Part shown: positions 36,695 through 46,766 of the stretch, in pieces
Layout: every line of letters starts with the position of its first letter
How positions within the stretch are numbered: the first letter of the stretch is position 1
Origin: Vanilla planifolia
Taxonomy: Eukaryota; Streptophyta; Magnoliopsida; Asparagales; Orchidaceae
Assembly: GCA_023846275.1 (NCBI GenBank)
Contig: CM043868.1
Location: 20,245,755 to 20,309,754 of the forward strand
Direction of reading: 5' to 3'
DNA length: 64,000 bases
Translations under genes and position numbers: made by a program
The notes under the pieces: model-generated
Told to the model about the DNA's origin: nothing
The model's database searches: none
What the model saw: the letters and a program-made list of their open reading frames with translations, nothing else

Positions 36695-39600
36695 TCACTC
36701 AAAGGGGTTAATGACACCTAAACTCAAACGAAGTCTATGAAACACATCCGTAGGCAATGGTTTGGTAAAAATATCAGCCATTTGAGCGGAAGATGGGACA
36801 AATGACAGTTGAATTTCTTTCTTCTGCACATGCTCTCTAATAAAATGATATCTAAGCTCTATATGTTTGGTTCTTGAATGTTGAACCGGATCCTCTGATA
36901 GACAAATTGCACTTGAATTGTCACAGAAAATTGGAATCTGACTAAATTCTAAGCCGTAATCTAAAAGTTGTTGTTTAATCCATAGTACTTGAGCAACACA
37001 ACTACCTGCAGCAATGTACTCTGCCTCTGTTGTTGATAATGCCACACAATTTTGTTTTCTACTGGCCCAAGAAATTAGTGAACCACCAATCAATTGACAC
37101 ATGCCAGAGGTACTCTTCCTATCAGTCTTGCTGCCAGCAAAGTCAGCATCTGTGTAGGCTATTAAATCAAATCCAGACTCACATCTAGGGTACCATAAGC
37201 CTAGAGTCTTAGTACCTATAAGATACTTAAAGATATGCTTGATTGCTTGTAGGTGTGATTCCTTAGGATTTGCTTGAAATCTTGCACATAAACCTACACT
37301 AAACACAATATTAGGTCTACTCGCTGTAAGATATAGTAATGATCCAATCATTCCTCTAAATAGTTTTGTGTCAATGGACTTCCCAGTTTCATCTTTACTT
37401 ATGATAGTACTTGTGCTAATAGGAGTTTTTCTTGACTTCATGCTTTCAAAACCAAATTTCTTAAGCAAACCAATCAAGTATTTGGTTTGAGAAATAAAAA
37501 TTCCTTCACTTGTTTGCTTTACTTGAAGTCCAAGGAAGAAGTTTAATTCTCCCATCATACTCATTTCAAACTCATTCTTCATTAAATCTGCAAATTTCAT
37601 GCACATCTCTACATTAGAAGCTCCAAATATTATATCATCTACATACACTTGACATACTAGTTGACCTTCAGTTGAATTCTGTACAAATAATGTATTATCT
37701 ATCTTACCCCTATGAAATCCATTTGAAGTAAGAAAAATACACAATCTTTCATACCATGCTCTTGGAGCTTGTTTCAATCCATAAAGAGCTTTCTTAAGTT
37801 TGTATACATGATCTAACTTATCATGTATCTTAAATCCAGGAGGTTGCTCAACATAAACCTCTTCATTTATATATCCATTCAAAAATGCACTCTTAACATC
37901 CATTTGGTATAATTTAAATCCTTTGTGACATGCATAAGCAAGTAAAAGTCTAATAGCTTCAAGTCTTGCCACAGGAGCAAATGTCTCATCCACATCTACT
38001 CCTTCTATCTGACAATAGCCTTTTGCTACTAACCTAGCTTTATTTCTAATAACTTCACCATTCTCATCTACCTTGTTTTTGAAAACCCATTTTGTACCAA
38101 TGATTGTTTTGTCATTTGGCCTTGGTACAAGATCCCATACTTGATTTCTCTCAAATTGTACTAACTCATCATTCATTGCAGCAATCCAAGACTCATCTTC
38201 AAATGCATTTTCTACAGAACTTGGTTCAACATTTGACACGAATGCTGCATGATTAAATGAACTTCTAGTTCTAATATTCTCTTTTAAATCTCCAATAATC
38301 AATTCACTAGGATGATCCTTAGAATATCTCAATTGCTTCTCAATCTCACTATCATCTTTTATTGGTTCTTCAACCTTAGCTATATCATCCAATTTATCTT
38401 CTTCAAGACATAAGTCCTCAAATTCATCAAGTAGATCTATTTGATGATGACTATGAGATGCCTCACTAAGAGATTCATCAAACTTAACATGAATTGTCTC
38501 TTCAACAACTAGTGTTCTCTTGTTGTATACTCTAAACGATCTACTAGAAAGTGAATATCCTAGAAAAATCCCTTCATCAGACTTGGCATCAAACTTATCA
38601 AGGTCTCTTTTTCCATTATTTAAAATGAAACATTTACATCCAAACACATGAAAATGAGCTACCTTGGGCTTCTTGCCATAAATCAACTCAAAAGGAGAAA
38701 TTTCTAACAAAGGTCTACATATGACTCGATTAAATACATAACAGGCAGTGTTAACTGCTTCAGCCCAAAAATATTTGGGAACTCTATACTCATTTAGCAT
38801 GCACCTTGCGACATCAAGCAAGGTCCTATTCTTTCTCTCAACTACGTCATTTTGTTGAGGAGTCCTAGGTGAAGAAAAAGTATGAAACACTCCATTTTTA
38901 ACACAATATTCATCAAATAATTCATTCTTAAATTCTCCTCCATTATCACTCCTAATAGAGATTAACCTAACTTCATGTTCTTTTTCAATTCTTGTAATAA
39001 GACTTACGAATTTTTCAAATACTTCACTCTTCTTTCTAACAAAAAGAACCCAAGTAAATCTAGTAAAATCATCTACAATTACTAACCCATACTTGCTTCC
39101 ACCTAGACTTTCTGGATGAATAGGACCAAATAAGTCTAAGTGAACAAGTTCTAAAGGTTTACAAGTAGTGATGTCCTTAAGAGGCTTAAAACTTTCCTTT
39201 GTTTGTTTTCCTAATTGGCATGGGCCACATAAATGATCACTTAACTGACTAAGATTTGGTAGACCTCTAACCACATCAAACTTCATGATCTTTTTAAAAT
39301 ATGACTTTCCTAAGTGACAAAATCTTCTATGCCATAAAGTAGAATTACTGTCTTGTGAAGTAAGACACTCAAGTCCACTATTCTTGACCATGTGTAAAAA
39401 TAAAACATAAGTGTTATCTTTTCTACATCCTATAACAAGAGGAAGATTATCTTTGCTAATGATGCATTCATGTTTATTAAATAAAACTGTAAAATTCGAA
39501 TCACATAATTGGCTAATACTAAGAAGATTGTACCTTAAATCTTGTACAAGAAGGACCTTTCTTATGGATGTATGTGAGTTGCCCACGGTTCCAATTCCAA

Positions 39601-39721
39601 TCACTTTCTTCTTGGAGTTGTCACCAAGAGTAACTTCACCACCATCATAGCTCTTCAAGTGGATGAATAAAGATGCATCTCCAGTCATGTGTCTTGAGCA
39701 TCCACTATCCAAGTACCACAT
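36695..39721 (-). CDS. Sirevirus pol polyprotein (protease, integrase, RT, RNase H)
   Basis: 1,008 codons without interruption. It encodes the enzymes for processing, reverse transcription and integration of this retrotransposon; the products act in the virus-like particle and the nucleus. Protease active site DSG at residues 5-7 ([11 protein letters not shown]). Integrase zinc site H131, H136, C165, C168; catalytic D196, D259, E295. Reverse transcriptase about 525-760 with D608 and YVDD at 693-696. RNase H about 850-950 with D858, E899 and D934. All catalytic residues are kept. One position in the integrase core, [10 protein letters not shown] (D292), is usually Gly. The open frame starts at 39751, just after a TAG; the Met at 39721 is simply the first ATG. 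Gag lies 10 bases upstream of the open frame, in another frame. Confidence 0.93.
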   Translation of the reverse strand: MWYLDSGCSRHMTGDASLFIHLKSYDGGEVTLGDNSKKKVIGIGTVGNSHTSIRKVLLVQDLRYNLLSISQLCDSNFTVLFNKHECIISKDNLPLVIGCRKDNTYVLFLHMVKNSGLECLTSQDSNSTLWHRRFCHLGKSYFKKIMKFDVVRGLPNLSQLSDHLCGPCQLGKQTKESFKPLKDITTCKPLELVHLDLFGPIHPESLGGSKYGLVIVDDFTRFTWVLFVRKKSEVFEKFVSLITRIEKEHEVRLISIRSDNGGEFKNELFDEYCVKNGVFHTFSSPRTPQQNDVVERKNRTLLDVARCMLNEYRVPKYFWAEAVNTACYVFNRVICRPLLEISPFELIYGKKPKVAHFHVFGCKCFILNNGKRDLDKFDAKSDEGIFLGYSLSSRSFRVYNKRTLVVEETIHVKFDESLSEASHSHHQIDLLDEFEDLCLEEDKLDDIAKVEEPIKDDSEIEKQLRYSKDHPSELIIGDLKENIRTRSSFNHAAFVSNVEPSSVENAFEDESWIAAMNDELVQFERNQVWDLVPRPNDKTIIGTKWVFKNKVDENGEVIRNKARLVAKGYCQIEGVDVDETFAPVARLEAIRLLLAYACHKGFKLYQMDVKSAFLNGYINEEVYVEQPPGFKIHDKLDHVYKLKKALYGLKQAPRAWYERLCIFLTSNGFHRGKIDNTLFVQNSTEGQLVCQVYVDDIIFGASNVEMCMKFADLMKNEFEMSMMGELNFFLGLQVKQTSEGIFISQTKYLIGLLKKFGFESMKSRKTPISTSTIISKDETGKSIDTKLFRGMIGSLLYLTASRPNIVFSVGLCARFQANPKESHLQAIKHIFKYLIGTKTLGLWYPRCESGFDLIAYTDADFAGSKTDRKSTSGMCQLIGGSLISWASRKQNCVALSTTEAEYIAAGSCVAQVLWIKQQLLDYGLEFSQIPIFCDNSSAICLSEDPVQHSRTKHIELRYHFIREHVQKKEIQLSFVPSSAQMADIFTKPLPTDVFHRLRLSLGVINPFE

Positions 39722-39764
39722 GCCTTCCCCGGTCCTTGAAGGAAAGCATGCCTACACCACACAA

Positions 39765-41279
39765 TTAAAAGTTACATTTAGGGACCCAAACCCTTTTGGG
39801 TCCACTTGTCTTAATTTGATCATTATATAAGCTACTCTTTCTAACCCAAACAAAACTAGAAGATTTGTTATTTATAGAATTTCTAAATTTACAATAAGAA
39901 GAAATATGTCCAAACTTCATGCAATAATTACAAATAGCATTTTGTGCATAAGAGGAGGTAATGGTTCTTGCATAATTTATTTTTTGAAAAGAAATCCTAC
40001 AATGAGCATGCAAACTTTTCAAATTATTTAATTCCCTAACTAAGCATGTATTTTTGACAATAAAAGAAGCCTTCTCATCTCTTTCTTTCTTAATTTCTAG
40101 CAAATAATTGACATTCACTTCATTCAAATGTTCACACAAACCTAAATAATTTTCATGCTCTTCTTTTAATTTAAGATACTTAGATGCTAATTTTTTATAT
40201 TTGGTACAAATGGCTATGTATTGCTCTTCATAATTTTCCATACAAGAAGATGAAGAAGAGGAGGAATAGGAACATACCTCATCATCTGATATTGCTTCTT
40301 GAATGTTGTCCTTTGCCATAAGACAAATCAAGCTCTCCTTCTTGTCTTCATTACTAGAAGAGGAGCTATATGAATCATCCCATGAGATCTTCATAGCCTT
40401 CTTCTTCTTCTTTTGGTTTTGATATTTTTCTACTCTCTCTTTGTAGTGAGGGCAATTTGGCCTAGTATGCCCAGGCAATTTGCATTCATAACAAATTGTT
40501 TCTTCATGGGAAACAACTTTGCCCTTTTGCCTTTTATTCTTCTCAAATCTTTTTCCTGTATTTCTTTTGTTATATAAACGAGATAAGCTTTTATAAATAA
40601 GTGCTACCTCACTTGAGATTGATACATCTGAATCTGTGGAGGAATCGGCTACAAAAGCAATTGTCTCTTCCTTCTTCTTTTTCTTTTCTTTTTCTACCGC
40701 ATGCTCTTCATTCTTTCTTCTTGCAAGCTCAATTTCATTTGTTAACAGCTCACCCAATAGTTCATCTAGTGACATAGCTGAAATATTCTTTGCTGCTTTC
40801 AAGGCTGTCACAAGTGGATCATATTGTTGAGGAAGGACTCGTAGAATCTTCCTCACCTGTTCACCAGTAGAAAACTCCTTGCCAAGGTTAGATAGACCAT
40901 TAACAATATTTGAAAATCTAGTAAACATAGACTTAATGATCTCATCCGAATTCATGCGAAATAACTCATATTCATGAACAAGCATATTGATTTTGGTCTC
41001 TTTAACTTGAGAAGTTCCTTCATAGGTAACTTCTAATTTTGACCAAATCTCATGCGCTGTTTTCAAATTCATAATTCGGTTATATTCCGAAGCACCTAAC
41101 CCACAACACAAAATGTTCATGGCCCGAGAGTTAAGTTGGACTTTATGTTTCTCCTCGGGAGTGAGTTCACCAAGTGGTTTTCTCACTTTTTCGCCATTGA
41201 CCATTTTAATTGGAAAATCAAATGAATTTTCAACAATGTCCCAAATTTCTAAATCAACGGATTCTAAAAATAAATGCAT
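39765..41279 (-). CDS. Sirevirus gag (capsid/nucleocapsid), 5' end cut off by a stop
   Basis: 504 codons from the first ATG after an in-frame TGA. Upstream in the same frame a better start lies at 41384, but codon 32 from there (41289-41291) is TGA, within a Y-x-W-like gag motif where the family has Trp. The product would form the particle and bind RNA. Visible parts are a UBN2-type gag core (about 1-190), a Lys/Glu-rich stretch, a zinc knuckle at C263-C266-H271-C276, and a Ser-rich acidic stretch near 300-345. A probable coiled coil follows (about 348-425), then a second knuckle at C450-C453-H458-C463. Two knuckles plus a coiled coil fit the Sirevirus group. The frame ends WVPKCNF-TAA; pol continues in another frame. 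Confidence 0.88.
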   Translation of the reverse strand: MHLFLESVDLEIWDIVENSFDFPIKMVNGEKVRKPLGELTPEEKHKVQLNSRAMNILCCGLGASEYNRIMNLKTAHEIWSKLEVTYEGTSQVKETKINMLVHEYELFRMNSDEIIKSMFTRFSNIVNGLSNLGKEFSTGEQVRKILRVLPQQYDPLVTALKAAKNISAMSLDELLGELLTNEIELARRKNEEHAVEKEKKKKKEETIAFVADSSTDSDVSISSEVALIYKSLSRLYNKRNTGKRFEKNKRQKGKVVSHEETICYECKLPGHTRPNCPHYKERVEKYQNQKKKKKAMKISWDDSYSSSSSNEDKKESLICLMAKDNIQEAISDDEVCSYSSSSSSSCMENYEEQYIAICTKYKKLASKYLKLKEEHENYLGLCEHLNEVNVNYLLEIKKERDEKASFIVKNTCLVRELNNLKSLHAHCRISFQKINYARTITSSYAQNAICNYCMKFGHISSYCKFRNSINNKSSSFVWVRKSSLYNDQIKTSGPKRVWVPKCNF

Positions 41280-41426
41280 CCTATTTTTTCAATAAAGATA
41301 AAATTCACCCTTGAACAAGGGTGGACGGTGTGACGATGCTCCCTCAGACAAGATAGCATTGTCCTCAACACATGGAAGAGCCATGAGGATCTTGTCTTAG
41401 AAATTTCTTTCTCTTGACAAAACCTC

Positions 41427-41438
41427 TCTCTGATACCA
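41427..41438 (-). other. Primer-binding site of the Sirevirus element
   Basis: Read on the minus strand: TGGTATCAGAGA, then GAGG, two bases inside the 5' LTR end (ACATCA-AG). It matches the initiator methionine tRNA site in 11 of 12 bases. Confidence 0.85.
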
Positions 41439-41440
41439 CT

Positions 41441-43242
41441 TGATGTAAATCGTGTGAGAACAACGCACAAGAGGGGAGGGGTGAATTGTGCTTTTCACTA
41501 AAATTTAGATTTTGAAAATTCTTTCAATTAAAAACGTTTGTAAATAAAATGTGAAATAAAAACGAAAAACGCAACAATAAAACAAGCAAAAAGGGAGACA
41601 AAGATTTTTAGGTGGTTCGGCCAAACTCGTGCCTACATCCACCCCCGATCAACCCGATCGGGCTTCCACTAACCACTCCCTTTTGCCGAAGCCGGTAGGG
41701 GTAAACCAAGTACAACCGGTGCTCCAACGAGACACCAAAGATCCGAACAAATCCGGCTACAATAAAGCGTACAATTTTTACAATAGCAATGCATACAAAA
41801 ATCCTACACCTTTAATTTCTCAAAGCAAAGTGGCACAACTAAATGTTACCGAATGATGCAACGAAATGTGGAAGAAAGCTGTTGAAATTTGAGAAGAAGT
41901 TTGAGCCCGTAGCTCCCACAAGTATGCTAATTGTTGCTCTCGGTTTTGGCCTTTTTCCTTAGTTTTTGAAGATTTTTGCAAGTGGATTCATCAACTCCAT
42001 AAATTGTAAAATGTCCTATATATAGTCCACCAAAAAGCAATTCCAAACGGCTAGAAAAACGGTAAAAAGAAATCCGGAAAATAGCCGTTGCCGGAAGCCC
42101 GAAAAGGAAGAGGAAGAGCAGCAGCCGTCCGATCCCACTTCAAGAATGGACGGCTGGATGGACTTCACGGCTTGATCATCTCTAGACCGTCTGATCCAGG
42201 CGGACTTGATCTGAACCATTGGATCCCATGCGCTGAACGAACGGCGCTGATTAAACAGCCGTTCGAAATTACTCTCGCCCGTTGGATCTGGGCGGGCTTG
42301 ATCTGCGCCTTTGGATCCTGCCGAAGTTATAAGGTGGGATTTTTTTAGTCCCACACTGTAGAATGAAATTTGGCACACCGCTTTATAATAAACTTGTGCC
42401 GTTTAACCTGCGAGCCACTTTGGGGCTGGCTCCCCCCTTCCTTGACCGGGATTTCATCACCCGGTTCAGGTTGACTTAGCCATGCACTGTTCTTTGACCG
42501 TAGACCGTGCTGAAGTTAGACTTAGCCGAGCTCCTCTAGGCAGGCTTGGCTTAGCCAGGCACTGTTCCGTTGACCGTTGACCAGCGCTAGCCGAGCTGCT
42601 TTGGGCGGGCTTTGCTCGCCCCTTTCGGGTCAACCAAATTTTTATTTTTCTTTTTTTTTATTTCTAAAAGGCCTGGACGGGCTGTTTTGGCGCCGTGTCG
42701 ACCCGCCCATGCTACAGTGCTTTTTCCCGAGACTTTTGCTGTTTTAGGGTATTTTTGACGAATTTTTTAGCCACAAATTTGAATATAAGTGTATAAAAAT
42801 AATTTTATATTCTTATAGTATTATAAGTTAATTAAGTGGCTATGAAAAGAAATTCGTAAAAAACGATTCCAAAATAATATTAAAAAATCAAATACCCATG
42901 TCTATACATTTTGTCAAATATGCTTGGCCCAAAAATGAAAATTCATTATTAAATAATTTTATAATATTTTTAAACGTTAATACTACTAATGTGCCTCATA
43001 ATCTCAAAGTTTTGACATATCAAATTCAAGAGAAATAAAAAGAAATTTAATTATAAAAAATCTTGCGCATGTCTCAAAAATTCCTTGAAGTATGCCATGA
43101 CCTCAAGGCCCTTAGAGACCATTATTTTAGACATCTAAAATACATGGCTTGATTTAATTAATTATTAATAATTTTACTTAAAAAACAAGCCTTCAGTAAT
43201 AAATAGCTTGGTTTTGTAATAATCACATCAAAGGGTACAGCA
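41441..43242 (-). repeat. 5' LTR of the Sirevirus element (intact)
   Basis: 1,802 bases, uninterrupted. It holds a GC-rich part (about 42080-42330) with two imperfect direct repeats around TTGATCTG and TTGGATC, and a TATA box. It differs from the other LTR at only four positions plus one A in an A-run: near 42694 (T versus G), 42894 (T versus A), 42975 (C versus T), 43182 (indel) and 43234 (G versus A). Confidence 0.95.
42017..42024 (-). promoter_or_regulatory. Putative LTR TATA box
   Basis: TATATATA in the context CTATATATAGG on the minus strand, about 1.2 kb into the LTR and upstream of gag. The same sequence is at the matching place in the other LTR (about 33091-33098). It probably sets transcript start about 30 bases further along the minus strand. 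Confidence 0.6.
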
Positions 43243-43247
43243 TTCTC
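43243..43247. repeat. Target-site duplication, right copy (TTCTC)
   Basis: TTCTC directly after the right LTR end, matching 32510-32514. Confidence 0.9.
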
Positions 43248-44200
43248 TTCAATTAAAATCAACATGTGAAGCTTGTTATCTTGGGCATCTTTTAAATGAT
43301 TCTTTGAAATGACATCTAAGATATGATCACCTTAAATTTGAAGGTTTGAAGTTATTGGCAAAGAAAGGAATGGTGAAAGATTTTCATTTATTGGATGATC
43401 TAACTCGTATATATGAAGCTTGTATACTTGTAAAGTAACATCGCTTATCATTTCAAAAGAATAACTCTTGGAGAGCTAAAAGATCATTGCAACTTATTAA
43501 TACAAATATTTGTGGTTCATTGGTGTCATTATCTAATGAGGTAATAATTATTTTATTACTTTTATAGATGATTTTAATAAAAAAAAATATGAATATATTT
43601 TATTAAGAAAAAATCTAGTACTATCTCTATATTTAAAGAATTCAAATATAAGGTTGAAAAGAAGAGTGAGTTATTTATTCAAAATCTTAAATCTGATAGA
43701 AGTGATGAGTATACATCAAATGAATTTATTTAATTATATAAGTAGGATTGTATATGACATCAAGTCACTAAAAATTATACTCAACAATAAAATGGAGTGG
43801 CTAAATGAAGAAATCATACTTTCCTTGATATGACAAGGATAATGATGAGTGAGAGGAATATGCCAAAAGCATTTTAGGTAGAAGCAGTTACTTGTTTAAC
43901 TTATTTGTTGAATTGTTGTCTTACTAAGGTAGTGTTATATGTCTCCACAGGAAGTTTGGAGTAGATATAAACCAAGGTTTCTCATTTTTGCATATTTGTT
44001 TATATTACATATGCACAGGTACCTAAAACACTAAAGAAGAAACTAGATGATAAAGGTAAAAAACACATATTCATTGAGTATAGTGAGGAGTCAAAAGCCT
44101 ACAAACTTTACAACCCTTTAACTAAAAAGGTAATTATTAATAGTTATGTTGTGTTTATAGAAGAAGATACTTAGAAGTAGAAGAAAGAGAAGGATGATAA
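43248..44200 (+). pseudogene. copia integrase remnant (continuation after the insertion)
   Basis: Starts with SLQLKSTCEACYLG, then LRYDHLKFEGLKLLAKKGM and a Cys-x-x-x-Lys segment (pre-integrase zinc-binding region, one Cys and one His position changed). NNSWRAKRSLQLINTNICG follows, the first catalytic Asp region, where the family's H-T-D reads N-T-N. It ends with KAYKLYNPLTKKVI near 44110. Stops throughout. Confidence 0.75.
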
Positions 44201-44439
44201 AGCAATCACAGTTGGGCAAGAAAAAGAAATTCAAAATCAACAAACACATGATTTGAATTCTCCAACATGCTCTCACTCAAGAACTACTATTATGCAAAAG
44301 ACAACACATCCTATTAACTCAAGCAGAAAGATGAAAAGTCTATAAGAGATATATGAGTAGTCTTTTGAGTATTCTAAATTATTTTATTATTTTGTTAATC
44401 ATAAACCTATTTCTTATGATGAAGTAGTGTAAGATACAA

Positions 44440-45315
44440 ATTGACAAAAGGTTATGAATGAAAAAATAACATCTATAGAAAAGAATAATACATAGGATTT
44501 GGTTGATCACTCTCTTCAAAAGAAACCCATAGGAGTGAAATGGGTCTACAAGATCAAGCATAAAGCAGATTGGATAGTGAATAGATACAAGGCAAAACTT
44601 GTGGTAAAAGGCTTTAAGCAAAAATATGGTATAAACTACAACGACGTATTTGGTCTAGTTGTTCAACTTGATACATTGAAATTGATTTTAACACTTGTAG
44701 CACATCATGAATAGAAGGTATGTCAACTTGATGTTAAATCTATGTTTTTGAGTGGCATTTTACTAGAAAAAATATATGTCGATCAATCTGAAGGTTATAA
44801 AGTAGTGAGTGATCCATATAAAGTCTATTATTTGAAGAAGACTTTATATGAATTGAAACAAACACCAAGAGCATGGAATATCAAGATTGATGGATATCTT
44901 CAACAACAAGAATTCCAAATATGTCTATTTGAGTATGTTATACTAAGATAACTAACTATGATATTCTTATAATTTATCTTTATGTAGATGATGTGTTTTT
45001 ATATAGAAAATTCTTTTAAATTGTATTAAGAATTCAAAAGAACCATACAACATGAATTTGACATGATAAGTAATGGTGAAATGTTATACTTTCTTGACTT
45101 GGAAATAAGCAAATGATAAATAAAATCCAAATCTCTCAAAGAAGATATGGTACTAAACTTCTGAAAAAGTTTAGAATGAAATATTATAAATTAGTAACAA
45201 AACCACTTGATGTGAGAATGAAAATAAGTAGAGAATGAGAAGGAGAAAGCACTGACTTTACTTTGTTCAAAAGTATTATTGGTAGTCATTGTTACCTCAC
45301 TATCACAATGCAGTA
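44440..45315 (+). pseudogene. copia reverse transcriptase remnant
   Basis: Two open pieces (44499-44714 and 44742-44951) carry KWVYKIKHKADWIVNRYKAK, then QLDVKSMFLSG and LKKTLYELKQTPRAW, the standard Ty1/copia RT blocks. The active site at 44981-44992 is Y-V-D-D and intact, although stops flank it. The sequence fades at LFKSIIGSHCYLT (about 45260-45310). Confidence 0.82.
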
Positions 45316-46686
45316 AGTGCAGCAAACTATTTTAAGTTTTGTTATAATGCTAGTTGAAACAAATGCTTAGTCATATTACACCTATATTGAACAGGATATG
45401 GGATGTGAAGGGAGATGATTTTGATGCTATAAAGTATAAGGTTAATCAAATCGATGTTTTTATTTGAGTTCAGCCAAGCAATCTTCAATTAATTTCAATA
45501 CAGAATTCTTATGATCTAACTTTCATTTAGAAAAATGTCTTCAGGTCGAGCAGTCCTTCGAATTCCTTTCTTCCCTGGTCGTTGATGTTGTATTTAGGTT
45601 ATTTTGACAAGAAAGGAAGTATTGGACTTTCGAAAAGCGAAGTATGTCCATGGAACGTATTTGGGAACTATTAAAAGATGATATTTCAATTAGGCTCTAT
45701 CGGTGTGATCGCTTGTATTTGATGAAACAATCGTCCTTTTAAACCAAAACATATTGGAATTGCCCACTAAAAGGAATTTTGAAAATCGCATAAAATGCAG
45801 AAAAGTTTAAGGCCCATTGATCTAAGGGCTCAACATATAACACAATGTCATCACTGGAATGGTGCTACAGTGGCTATTCAAAACAAAAGGATAACTTCAA
45901 AACAAAAGGGTCTTTGGTGTCAAATGCATTGTTTGAATTGTGATTTACAAACTCAGTCTCTATTTGGTAAGTTGCGTGGAAAATAAGTTTTTTTGTGAAA
46001 TAATATTTGTGAAACGATATTTATTTGATCAAGGTTTGAAATATGCCTTTTCTTCAAAATAATATTACAAATTATTTTATTCTTTTTGTCAGAAAATAAA
46101 AAACAGTTTAATCTTTTTATTAAATGTTTGTCAATAAGATATTTACAAAACATAATATTACAATCTCATTTGATAAACATATTTTTCAAATGAAGTTTTC
46201 TTATTAATCTAATATTACATAATTGTAATGCTAAGCTAATGATCAATATCAGACAGTTTCTATTAATCATTTCTAAAAAAAAACTCTTCATTTTTTTCTC
46301 ACAAATTATTTGCAAAAAAATCATTTTCAAAACTCTATTTTTTAGCCTACTTTTTTTACTCATAAATTACAATCAAACAAAGGGTGGCTGAAATTTAAGA
46401 TGGTAATCCATTTGTATTTATGGAAATCTTCTAATTGGTTTAACTTCATGCACATATATTGCCAAAGCCGGGCCTGTTAAACAGGATATAAACACATGGC
46501 AGAATTGATGAATAAAGTTATAAATAATGTCTACAAAATGGACATTTCATGGAAAACTAAACGACTACATACAATTCACCATACGACATCCAATTTTACA
46601 ACGTTAATTAAAACAAGGGCATTCAACAAATTTCCACCCATCTATAGATACAAACTTCTTCTCCATAATCTTCGGTTCCCTCCTGT
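45316..46686. other. AT-rich stretch, no gene recognised
   Basis: Between the broken end of the copia element and the NAC gene. A patch at 45490-45990 is less AT-rich, but no domain is readable on either strand. Confidence 0.5.
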
Positions 46687-46692
46687 TTTATT
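46687..46692 (-). terminator. Polyadenylation signal of the NAC gene
   Basis: AATAAA on the minus strand, 75 bases after the TAG stop of the NAC coding region. Position and sequence suit a plant near-upstream element; the exact cleavage site is not visible. Confidence 0.6.
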
Positions 46693-46766
46693 TGAAATAC
46701 AAAAGAGAGCGGTCGAAGCAAGGTAAGAAGAAGAAGAAGCACAACAAACACCACGTTCCGTAGACA

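Larger units (their letters stand above)
32515..43242 (-). mobile_element. Young Sirevirus-type Ty1/copia retrotransposon
   Basis: Read on the minus strand: 5' LTR (41441-43242), primer-binding site, gag with two zinc knuckles, a 1,008-codon pol, a series of polypurine tracts, 3' LTR (32515-36529, itself interrupted by a solo LTR). LTR ends are TGCTGTAC...TACATCA. The two LTRs differ by four substitutions and one single-base indel over about 1,802 bases once the inner insertion is removed. Two gag zinc knuckles, a coiled-coil gag tail and several CAGGGGGAG-like tracts before the 3' LTR are known traits of Sireviruses. There is no envelope-like frame after pol. The TTCTC duplication on both sides proves a clean insertion into the older copia. 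Confidence 0.93.
30904..45315 (+). mobile_element. Old Ty1/copia retrotransposon, split by a younger element
   Basis: The plus-strand copia is readable in two pieces, 30904-32514 (primer-binding site, leader, gag, protease) and 43248-45315 (integrase, reverse transcriptase). Joining the pieces without the insertion continues the pre-integrase domain in order. The interruption lies between them and is bordered by a TTCTC duplication. The element stops near 45315, inside the region before RNase H, so the 3' end and 3' LTR are missing. The frame has multiple stops and shifts. Confidence 0.85.
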
